A stretch of DNA of 64,000 bases from JBEVNR01 sp040507985. Its GTDB lineage: Bacteria > Pseudomonadota > Alphaproteobacteria > Rickettsiales > UBA6187. Position 1 is the stretch's first letter, and every line of letters starts with the position of its first letter. The stretch is taken from assembly GCA_040507985.1 (NCBI GenBank), contig JBEVNR010000057.1, forward strand, positions 1-64,000. Reading direction: 5' to 3'. Shown one piece after another: positions 1-6,715 of this stretch. Position numbers and translations under genes: made by a program. Below the pieces are notes generated by a model, which was not told the origin of the DNA, ran no database searches, and saw only the letters and a program-made list of their open reading frames with translations.

Positions 1-57
1 ACCCCCGTTCGTTCCGTCCTTGCAATAAACTTCGCTTCCGCATTTAGGGCAATCCAC
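1..57 (-). CDS. Partial CDS: zinc-ribbon N-terminus, possibly an IS1-like transposase
   Basis: Reading leftward from a GTG at 55-57, the first 19 codons give VDCPKCGSEVYCKDGTNGG before the window ends. The CPxC pair followed by a third cysteine and a K-D-G-T stretch resembles the zinc-ribbon start of IS1/InsA-type transposase proteins, in which a basic R-Y-x-C segment normally follows. A GGAG sequence lies about 8 bases upstream of the GTG and would serve as ribosome binding site. An in-frame stop lies about 30 bases further upstream, so the coding region cannot extend far to the right. Family assignment rests on only 19 residues and is tentative; any other zinc-ribbon protein would look the same here. 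Confidence 0.35.
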   Translation of the reverse strand, partial: MDCPKCGSEVYCKDGTNGG

Positions 58-173
58 GACAGTCTCCGACTCAATTAAATCACCTTATCAAACCCCTCCA
101 TATCATATCAATGCTAAATTAGCAATGCCAAAAAAGCTTCTTAAAATTTTTTCCATGCGCGACGCGATTCGCC

Positions 174-308
174 TTATTCGGCAATCGCCAAAGAGGCCCT
201 CTCGCCCATCAATGCCCGCATCGCGCTTTCGGCGGAGATACGCGCGTAGCGCTGCTTCACGATCTCTTCCTCCTTACGCAAACGATAGATAATTCCAATT
301 AAAACCAT
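174..308 (-). CDS. Tiny ORF of 44 codons, unknown, possibly a gene remnant
   Basis: An ATG at 306-308 opens a 44-residue frame ending ...MGERASLAIAE. Inside it a GTG at 258-260 is preceded at 8 bases by a full AAGGAGG ribosome binding site, which would give a 28-residue basic peptide. I recognise no family. The strong binding site is the only positive evidence; the ORF could equally be the tail of a decayed gene next to the possible insertion element at the window edge. The rest of 58-400 shows only AT-rich intergenic DNA. Confidence 0.25.
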   Translation of the reverse strand: MVLIGIIYRLRKEEEIVKQRYARISAESAMRALMGERASLAIAE

Positions 309-400
309 ATAAACAATCGATTATACATATCATAGGCAATCCGCCATAATGAGTTTTAGAGAAGAAAAACAACATAACAATCCCCATACGGAGAACCGAC

Positions 401-970
401 ATGACGATTAGCGTTGGAGACAAATTGCCCGAATTTCGCGTAAAAGCGGTGGCGCCGATTGCGATAAAAGAGGCCACCCCCGAAAACGTGTTTATCGACG
501 TGCATAACGCAAGCTATCAAGGAAAGTGGCTCGTGTTATTTTTCTACCCGAAAGACTTTACCTTCGTTTGCCCGACCGAAATAGCCGCGTTCGGGGCGCT
601 GGACGAAGAATTTAAGGAACGCGACGCGCAAGTGCTGGGCGGCAGCGTCGACAGCGAATTCACGCACTGGGCGTGGCGCAAGCATCAGGAAGAATTGCGC
701 GATCTGCCGTTCCCCCTGCTTGCCGACGTAAAGCGCGAATTGTCGCAGGCGCTCGGCATATTGGATAAAAACGAGGGCGTTTCGCAGCGCGCGACCTTTA
801 TCGTCGATCCGGACGGAATCGTGCGGTTTTCCATGGTGACGGATTTAAACGTCGGGCGCAATCCGAAGGAAGTGTTGCGCGTGTTGGACGCGCTGCAAAC
901 CGATGAGTTATGCCCGTGCAACTGGAAGAAGGGCGACGCCGTCATCGACATTCACGAAGCGACGAAATAA
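401..970 (+). CDS. ahpC: Alkyl hydroperoxide reductase AhpC (2-Cys peroxiredoxin)
   Basis: The 189-residue product is a thiol peroxidase that reduces hydrogen peroxide and organic hydroperoxides in the cytoplasm. The peroxidatic cysteine is C57 in the FYPKDFTFVCPTE motif, and the C-terminus carries C171 and C173 in DELCPCNWKKGD. The C-x-C arrangement is the one seen in the actinobacterial-type AhpC that is recycled by AhpD rather than AhpF, and ahpD indeed follows 29 bases downstream. Length is full for the family. The start ATG is preceded by GGAG at about 9 bases. The pair is probably co-transcribed. I saw no clear OxyR site upstream. Confidence 0.95.
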   Translation: MTISVGDKLPEFRVKAVAPIAIKEATPENVFIDVHNASYQGKWLVLFFYPKDFTFVCPTEIAAFGALDEEFKERDAQVLGGSVDSEFTHWAWRKHQEELRDLPFPLLADVKRELSQALGILDKNEGVSQRATFIVDPDGIVRFSMVTDLNVGRNPKEVLRVLDALQTDELCPCNWKKGDAVIDIHEATK

Positions 971-999
971 CGTCATTTAGAGCTATAGGAGGCATTGCC

Positions 1000-1527
1000 A
1001 TGAACGTAAGCGATTTTCGTAAAACCCTTCCCGATTACGCGAAGGACATTCGTTTAAACCTATCAAGCGCGCTTAGCGAGGAAGGCGCGCCCGGCCTGTC
1101 GGCGAAGCAAATCGCCGGATCGGCGCTGGCGTCGGCCTATGCGACCCGCGACGCCAAGGTGACGGAGGCGGTACGGACCGACGCGGCGAAATATTTGTCC
1201 GACGCCGAGCTTGAGGCGGCGAAGGCGGCGGCAACCATTATGGGAATGACCAATATATACTACCGATTCCTGCATTTGACGTCCGATCCCGAGTTTCAAA
1301 AAATGCCGGCGAACCTGCGGATGGACGTTATCGCTAGACACGGCATAGAAGGCATCGATTTCGAGCTTATGTCGCTGGCCGTTTCCGTCGTAAACGGATG
1401 CGGTTTTTGCGTGGACGCCCACGTTAAGAAAGCGCTCAAACACGGCATAACGCGCGAAGGCGTGCAATCCGTGGCGCGCATCGCTTCCGTCGTCCATGCG
1501 GCGGCGCAAGCGTCTTTTATCGGGTAA
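1000..1527 (+). CDS. ahpD: Alkylhydroperoxidase AhpD
   Basis: The 175-residue all-helical protein has the AhpD active site: C134-G-F-C137 followed by H141, with E122 in the position of the conserved glutamate. In the family this CxxC has weak peroxidase activity and passes electrons from a lipoamide-containing dehydrogenase partner to AhpC. The chosen ATG at 1000 has an AGGAGG binding site at 988-993; the open frame extends back into ahpC (to 910) but that longer form has no such site. It is the second gene of the ahpC-ahpD pair. The lipoyl partner genes are not in this window. Confidence 0.93.
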   Translation: MNVSDFRKTLPDYAKDIRLNLSSALSEEGAPGLSAKQIAGSALASAYATRDAKVTEAVRTDAAKYLSDAELEAAKAAATIMGMTNIYYRFLHLTSDPEFQKMPANLRMDVIARHGIEGIDFELMSLAVSVVNGCGFCVDAHVKKALKHGITREGVQSVARIASVVHAAAQASFIG

Positions 1528-1543
1528 ACGGTCGATCGCCAAA

Positions 1544-1587
1544 AATACGAGAAACTTTCGGCCTTTTTGCCGCAGGTTTCTCGTATT
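1544..1587. terminator. Long hairpin downstream of ahpD
   Basis: Two perfect 12-base arms (1544-1555 and 1576-1587) enclose a nested CGGC/GCCG stem. The left arm is preceded by an A run, so read on the minus strand the hairpin ends in T residues, whereas on the plus strand no T tract follows. It is a plausible end of the ahpCD transcript or an RNA-stabilising structure. Confidence 0.45.
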
Positions 1588-1721
1588 GCCCCATAGATGC
1601 GTCGATTTCTACGCCAACCCTTTCGCCATCCGCCACCTCCGGCCTCATAACATTTAATTAAGTTTTTTAATGTATTTTAATCTTCTTCGCGTCTCGATCG
1701 GCAATAGTTGACGGGAGCGCG

Positions 1722-1738
1722 CCGGCACGGTTTTTGCT
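1722..1738 (+). promoter_or_regulatory. Sigma-54 (RpoN) promoter for flgG
   Basis: The sequence CCGGCACGGTTTTTGCT matches the sigma-54 consensus YTGGCACGrNNNTTGCW at all but one position. The invariant GG lies at 1724-1725 and the invariant GC at 1736-1737, with the required ten bases between them. The predicted transcript start near 1749 leaves a leader of about 34 bases to the flgG ATG. Sigma-54 control of rod and hook genes is known from Caulobacter-type and other flagellar hierarchies. Confidence 0.75.
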
Positions 1739-1782
1739 TCGTTCCTTTTAACGAAAGAATAACGCATTTTAGGAAAGCGCCT

Positions 1783-2568
1783 ATGCAGTCGTTATACACC
1801 GCCGCCACGGGCATGAAGGCCGCCACCATCACGATAGACGTGATCGCGCACAATTTGGCGAACGGCAGCACCACCGGCTATAAGCGGGAAAGGGCGGAAT
1901 TTCAAGACCTTATTTATCTTACCCACCGCCGGGTCGGCACCCAAACTGCCGACGACGGCACGTTGCGTCCCGTGGGGTCGCAAATAGGACTGGGCGCCAC
2001 GCTGGTAGCGGTGTACGACAATTTTGCGCAAGGCCCGTCCGAAATCACCAACAACAGCCTTGACTTATCGATTAACGGCAAGGGATTTTTCCGCGTGACC
2101 CTGCCGGACGGATCGGAGGCATACACGCGCGCCGGAACGTTCCAGCTCAACGCCCAGGGAACGATCGTGACCGCCGACGGCTATCAAGTGTCGCCGGGAA
2201 TCACCATTCCGCCGAACGCCATTTCCGTCACCGTCAATAACAGCGGCGAAGTGCTGGTGACGCTTCCGAATCAGACGGCTCCCTCGAACGTGGGACAATT
2301 TGACGTGGTGCGCTTTCAAAACGAGGCGGGACTGGAACATAAGGGACAAAATTTATATTCCGAAACCGAAGCCTCCGGCGCGCCGATTGACGGCGTGGCG
2401 AACCAAGAGGGTTTCGGTTTCATCATGCAAGGCAGTTTGGAAGGGTCTAACGTTGACACGGTGCTTGAACTGACGGACATGATTAAGGCCCAGCGACTTT
2501 TTGAACTGAACGTAAAGGTACTTTCCGCGTCGGACGAAAGCATGAAAACGCTTAACCAGAGCGCATAG
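1783..2568 (+). CDS. flgG: Flagellar distal rod protein FlgG
   Basis: The 261-residue length is exactly that of FlgG, the distal rod subunit of the flagellar basal body, exported through the flagellar type III apparatus. The N-terminus MQSLYTAATGM...IAHNLANGSTTGYKRERAEF is the rod/hook family signature. RVGTQTADDGT and the C-terminal LELTDMIKAQRLFELNVKVLS distinguish it as FlgG rather than FlgF. An AGGA lies about 9 bases before the ATG. No other flagellar gene is in the window, so the usual flgA/flgH neighbours are missing here. The end lies 21 bases from the convergent phosphatase gene. Confidence 0.92.
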   Translation: MQSLYTAATGMKAATITIDVIAHNLANGSTTGYKRERAEFQDLIYLTHRRVGTQTADDGTLRPVGSQIGLGATLVAVYDNFAQGPSEITNNSLDLSINGKGFFRVTLPDGSEAYTRAGTFQLNAQGTIVTADGYQVSPGITIPPNAISVTVNNSGEVLVTLPNQTAPSNVGQFDVVRFQNEAGLEHKGQNLYSETEASGAPIDGVANQEGFGFIMQGSLEGSNVDTVLELTDMIKAQRLFELNVKVLSASDESMKTLNQSA

Positions 2569-2589
2569 TTTTTCGTGCGTTCAGACCCG

Positions 2590-4299
2590 CTACCATGTCG
2601 CCAAGGGCAACGTTTCGGGCGCGTCGCTTAGCGTATGGCCGTTGCGTCCCACGCGTTTTAACGGGGAGCCGTTTGCGTCAAAAAATTGCGCGCGCAACTC
2701 GCACGTTCCGGGAGTGACGGTCAGGCGGCAAAAATTATTGTCTTGCGCGTACCCCCACGACTCATAATCCATATGGCCATAATTATCGCCTATAAAAAAG
2801 CTGTCCGGCGTGCATGGGTCCTTGGAGTTATGCACGAAATCCGACGGGTTGCCGTCGGCGAAGGGAAACGGCCAGTGAAAGGCCGACGAGGTGACGGAAT
2901 AAGACTTCAATTCCGGCCTGGCGTCGTAAAATAACTCCGCGACGTGGGCGCAATGTACGTCGCCCGACAAAAACACCACGTTCTGCACGTTATGGTCAAG
3001 GATGGTTTTCAGTATCTTGCGTCTTGTGTCGGGAAAGGCGTCCCACGCGTCGCTTTTTTCCTTGTGGAGGTCGCTGAGGGTAGACGTCACGGTATTGGGA
3101 ACGAACACCGACGACGTGCCGATGAATTTCGGCGCGTCTCCGACGTCGTGCTGCATGTGGCGAAGCCATGCGCACAGATAGTCGATTTGGGAAGGCTCGC
3201 CTACGTGCATGCCCGGGCGCCCAAGCATATGGTTGTCCTTTAGGCCGGGCATCTCGTCCTTATAGCGCTGCGTGCGCGTGTCGAGCACGAAAAACGGGTA
3301 GCCGCCGCAATTAAAGTCGTAAAACAGGCGTATGAGGGAGTTATGCGAGAAACATACGTCGCTTCCCTCCATTTTTCTGCCGCTCGCATAGCCGTCTTCA
3401 AAGCGCGGTCCGTGGCTGCGTTGGTAGCTCATGTAAAAACCAATCGCGATGTTGAACAATTCGCGCTTCGCGGCGTTGCGGATGCGGTCTTGCGTCCAAT
3501 TATCCTCTATTTCGTGGTCGTCCAACGTCATATACACGGGGATGCGGCGCAAAAGCGCGCACATGTGCGGCGAGGTGAACGCGTCGCGATAACGGTCTTG
3601 AAATTCCTTATAGCTGTCGGCCCGTCCGATCTCGATCATGCGGTTGAGCAGATCGGCGTAAATCTGGTCGCCCAGCATCATCACGAACCGCGCGTCGGCG
3701 TGCCGTTGCCACATGGGCCGGAAAATGCGGTCCGAATCCTTGCGCTTCCACACGTTAATGCCGGGATAGCGGCACGATCCGATCAGAAAACTTATCTCCG
3801 TCGTCTCTCCGGGCGGCGTTTGCGGCGCCGTGACGAAGCTGGCTTCGGCATAGAGGTCGTCGCGCTTTTCCAGCGCCTCCGCCCATACGCCCGGATGGGG
3901 AAGGCGCTCCGCAATATATTCGCTTTCCACGATAAAGTCGTTGTCGAACGAATCGTCGAGCGCCAGGGTCGACAAGCGCACCGTATAGCGCGAGTCCGGC
4001 AGAAGCGGCACAGGCGTTCCCCGGCTTTGCTCGTCTTTCCACAAGCTGACGTCCTTTCCTAAGTTAAACGTGCCGGTGCGGTCATATTCGCGCTTTAAGC
4101 GAAAATAATAGACCTTATCTTTCGGAACGCATTTGCTTTGCTCGTCATACAGCGCAATCACTCCGATGGTGCGAAAGTTCTCGGACGGAAATCCGCCCTC
4201 CCCTCCTCCCGGATCGCCGGCGGCAATCCATATCCGGCAAGAGCGTGAGGTGGTATGACCGACAACGGGACCGGCGGCGGGCTTGCGCAAGGAGCTCAT
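2590..4299 (-). CDS. PhoD-like metallophosphatase (alkaline phosphatase D family)
   Basis: The 569-residue protein has the PhoD-type metallophosphatase core. Metal-site motifs visible are GSCRYPG near residue 174, MLGDQIYAD near 208, TLDDHEIEDNW near 258, and FLSGDVHCAHV in the C-terminal third. Family members hydrolyse phosphomonoesters or diesters and are usually exported by the Tat pathway. Here the N-terminus (MSSLRKPAAGPVVGHTTSRS) has no hydrophobic core or twin arginine, so this copy is probably cytoplasmic or the signal has been lost. An AGGA sits about 8 bases before the ATG. The N-terminal 160 residues resemble the beta-sandwich region found in front of the PhoD catalytic domain. Confidence 0.85.
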   Translation of the reverse strand: MSSLRKPAAGPVVGHTTSRSCRIWIAAGDPGGGEGGFPSENFRTIGVIALYDEQSKCVPKDKVYYFRLKREYDRTGTFNLGKDVSLWKDEQSRGTPVPLLPDSRYTVRLSTLALDDSFDNDFIVESEYIAERLPHPGVWAEALEKRDDLYAEASFVTAPQTPPGETTEISFLIGSCRYPGINVWKRKDSDRIFRPMWQRHADARFVMMLGDQIYADLLNRMIEIGRADSYKEFQDRYRDAFTSPHMCALLRRIPVYMTLDDHEIEDNWTQDRIRNAAKRELFNIAIGFYMSYQRSHGPRFEDGYASGRKMEGSDVCFSHNSLIRLFYDFNCGGYPFFVLDTRTQRYKDEMPGLKDNHMLGRPGMHVGEPSQIDYLCAWLRHMQHDVGDAPKFIGTSSVFVPNTVTSTLSDLHKEKSDAWDAFPDTRRKILKTILDHNVQNVVFLSGDVHCAHVAELFYDARPELKSYSVTSSAFHWPFPFADGNPSDFVHNSKDPCTPDSFFIGDNYGHMDYESWGYAQDNNFCRLTVTPGTCELRAQFFDANGSPLKRVGRNGHTLSDAPETLPLATW

Positions 4300-4390
4300 G
4301 GGGCAATCCTGAACAAAAAAATTAACCCCATCAAACTATAGATTTTATTTCTCCCTTTCAAGCGCCATTTATACACACGAAGGGCGAAAT

Positions 4391-4430
4391 AAAAAACGCC
4401 CGCCTGCGATTTCGCAAACGAGCGTTTTAC
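4391..4430 (-). terminator. Rho-independent terminator of the Bax-inhibitor gene
   Basis: On the minus strand, immediately after the stop at 4452, the sequence forms a hairpin built on TGCG-AAAT-CGCA with an outer AACGC/GCGTT stem, followed by a T-rich run (TTTTTTATTT). It separates this gene from the downstream phosphatase gene. Confidence 0.75.
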
Positions 4431-4451
4431 AGCTAAAAATAAATTGTACCC

Positions 4452-5165
4452 TTACCTTTTCTCTCCGAAAAGGGAAAGAAGGTTCACGAAAAGCGCAATA
4501 AAATCGACATAAAGCTGCAAGGCTCCCATCACCGCCATATTCTCGGCGGCTTTTCCCGCCCGGGCGATCATGTAGTAGCTTTCTTTTATGCGTTGCATGT
4601 CATAGGCGGTCAGCCCCGCAAACACCAACACTCCGACGGCGGAAATGGTGAAATGTAAGGCTTCGCTTTTTAAAAATATATTGACCAATCCGGCGATAAG
4701 AACGCCGAAAAGGCCCATGATAAGGAAGCTTCCGAAACCGCTGAGGTCTTTTTTGGTGGTGTATCCGTACAACGCCAAGACGCCGAACGAGGCGGAGGAA
4801 ATAAAGAACACGCGCGCAACGCTCACGCCGGTATACACGTAAAATATCGGGGCCAGCGATAACCCGACCAATCCGGCGTAGGTCCAAAACCATGCCTTCG
4901 CGGCGGCGGTACTTAACTTAAAAATGCGCATCGAGAGAAACATCACGACGCCGAGCGGAGCAAACATAACCACATAACGCATGGGAGAGGCGAAAAGGCT
5001 TTGCATCAACGCCGGCTGCGACGCGATAAAAAGGGAAACGCCCCCGGTAAAGGCAAGCGCCGCCGCCATGAGACCGAACACCTTTAGCATATAGGCGCGC
5101 AAGCCCGCGTCGTATTCCATCGACGTCTCGCCGTAGCGAGCGGAAGGTTGCTTGAACGAAAACAT
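4452..5165 (-). CDS. Bax inhibitor-1 / YccA family membrane protein
   Basis: The product has seven hydrophobic segments and the family-typical ending, in which AYDMQRIKESY is followed by a helix and the short basic tail LFGEKR. Bacterial members (YccA, YbhL) sit in the inner membrane; YccA modulates the FtsH protease and others are proposed calcium-leak channels. I chose the ATG at 5163-5165 (237 residues) because GAGG lies about 7 bases upstream; a longer form starting at 5186 lacks a binding site. A good sigma-70 promoter lies just upstream at 5255-5284. The start region is divergent from recF. Confidence 0.88.
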   Translation of the reverse strand: MFSFKQPSARYGETSMEYDAGLRAYMLKVFGLMAAALAFTGGVSLFIASQPALMQSLFASPMRYVVMFAPLGVVMFLSMRIFKLSTAAAKAWFWTYAGLVGLSLAPIFYVYTGVSVARVFFISSASFGVLALYGYTTKKDLSGFGSFLIMGLFGVLIAGLVNIFLKSEALHFTISAVGVLVFAGLTAYDMQRIKESYYMIARAGKAAENMAVMGALQLYVDFIALFVNLLSLFGEKR

Positions 5166-5254
5166 AACGTGCCTCAACTTAACCATTAAACGACGCGCGG
5201 ACGCGTAAATTGCTTTGCGTTTCGCTGCGCCGGGGATTATACCCTTACCTACCT

Positions 5255-5284
5255 ATTATATAATCCGTCCCCCGCGAAAATCAA
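5255..5284 (-). promoter_or_regulatory. Sigma-70 promoter for the Bax-inhibitor-like gene
   Basis: On the minus strand TTGATT (5279-5284) and a perfect TATAAT (5255-5260) are separated by 18 bases. Transcription would start about 80 bases before the chosen ATG at 5165. Confidence 0.6.
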
Positions 5285-5339
5285 GCGCTTTACGCGTTTA
5301 TTTGCGAGGACTTCGCATAAATACGTCGTTAGGAATGTT

Positions 5340-6455
5340 TTGCGCGATCGCTATTTCGTCGCCAAATTGGCGCTGACCGAATTTCGCAACCACGCCTTCC
5401 GGGCGATGCGCCTCTCCGGCGCGCCCGTCGTGATATTCGGAGAAAACGGCGCGGGAAAAACGAATATTCTCGAAGCCGTTTCGCTGCTCGCGCCGGGGCG
5501 GGGCCTGCGCGGTTCGCCGCCGGCGGACCTTAGGCGGACGGGCGCCGTCGGCGAATGGGGCGTCGCCGCGACGATACGCACCGACGAAGGCGACGAGGCG
5601 CGCGTCGGCACCGGAGGAAGAGGCGCCGCGACGGGAAGGGCAATCCACATAGACGGCAAGGAAACGCCGAAACAGGCGGACCTGCTCGATTGCGCGCGCA
5701 TATTATGGTACGCCCCCGCCATGCAGCACCGCCTCTCCGGCGGAGCGTCGGAGCGCAGGCAATGGCTCGACCGACTGGCGGCGACCTACGTCCCCGACCA
5801 CGAACGCAAGGTGCGCGGCTACGATTATTACGCGCGCGAGCGGTTGCGCCTGCTGACCTCCGGACGGGCGCCCGACGAAGGGTGGTTGGGCGTGCTGGAA
5901 AAGGAGATGGCGGCGCGGGCCGTCGCCGTCGCCGAGGGACGCGTCGCCTGCGTTAAACGGCTGACGGCGGCAATGGAAGAGAAAAATTCCGCCTTTCCGC
6001 GCGCCGACCTTTGCGCCAACGGAGAGACGGAGGCGGCGCTGGCGTCGGAGCGACGATCCCCGGAAGAAGCGGCGCACGCCCTTCGCGCGCGCTTTCGCGA
6101 CGACAGGGAAGAGGACGGCAGGTCCGGTCGCACCCGCAGCGGAGCGCAACGCGGGGATTTCACCATCCGATACGCACAGAAAAACGCGGTTTTCGACCTC
6201 TGTTCCACGGGAGAGCAAAAAGCGCTGCTACTTTCCGTCTTGCTCGCGCACATGCGGGCGCTCGCGGAGGGCGTCGGCGTCACGCCCGTATTGTTGCTCG
6301 ACGAGGCGTTCTCGCATCTGGACGCCGGCAGGCGCATGGCGCTGTGCGAGGAGCTGGGCGAGATGGGGGCGCAGTGTTGGCTCACCGGCGCCGACCGCGA
6401 GGCGTTTTTCATGCTGGAGGGCAAAGCGGATTTTTTTGGATTAGACCTCTTGTAG
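5340..6455 (+). CDS. recF: DNA replication and repair protein RecF
   Basis: This 371-residue SMC-like ATPase loads RecA at single-strand gaps with RecO and RecR. Walker A is GENGAGKT at residues 34-41, the ABC signature is STGEQKALL from 289, and Walker B is VLLLDEAFSHLD around 317-328, all intact. The region between about 150 and 260 is alanine/arginine-rich, as in other high-GC RecF proteins. The start is a TTG at 5340 preceded by AGGA at 5 bases; no in-frame ATG lies upstream. In many bacteria recF sits beside dnaA and dnaN, but here dnaA is at the far end of the window and recF stands alone. Confidence 0.93.
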   Translation: MRDRYFVAKLALTEFRNHAFRAMRLSGAPVVIFGENGAGKTNILEAVSLLAPGRGLRGSPPADLRRTGAVGEWGVAATIRTDEGDEARVGTGGRGAATGRAIHIDGKETPKQADLLDCARILWYAPAMQHRLSGGASERRQWLDRLAATYVPDHERKVRGYDYYARERLRLLTSGRAPDEGWLGVLEKEMAARAVAVAEGRVACVKRLTAAMEEKNSAFPRADLCANGETEAALASERRSPEEAAHALRARFRDDREEDGRSGRTRSGAQRGDFTIRYAQKNAVFDLCSTGEQKALLLSVLLAHMRALAEGVGVTPVLLLDEAFSHLDAGRRMALCEELGEMGAQCWLTGADREAFFMLEGKADFFGLDLL

Positions 6456-6715
6456 GCCGCAAATTTCTCCACGCCTCCGCTCTTAACCTATTATTTGATT
6501 TTTTAGGCAGCGCCGCAATGTTGATGGTTTGTGGCGGAGGCTTTACATTGATGTTACTAGGCTGTGCGCACTTTTTATGCCATAGGGGGCTGCTACCTTT
6601 AGGGTTATGCAAGACGCCTAATAAATCCTTTGCTCGCCGGTAGACTTTCCCTCCGCAATGCGCCATAATGCCCCCTTGTCGCAACCGACGGACGAACCGT
6701 ATGTAAGGGTGAAGG
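6456..6715. other. Intergenic region with two repeat elements
   Basis: The region holds a 19-base element at 6568-6586 that recurs in direct orientation at 8653-8671 with two mismatches, and a 15-base element at 6600-6614 that recurs inverted at 8593-8607. Together they bracket the following transporter gene. A 41-codon hydrophobic ORF (6518-6643) is also open but has no good ribosome binding site and I do not call it a gene. Confidence 0.5.

Noticed and set aside
3343..4062. 239-codon plus-strand frame opposite the PhoD-like gene
   Set aside because: The minus strand encodes an intact metallophosphatase with all motifs; the plus frame shows no domain and no ribosome binding site.
6518..6643. 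41-codon hydrophobic ORF after recF
   Set aside because: No binding site at a sensible distance, and it overlaps the two intergenic repeat elements; not enough to call a gene.
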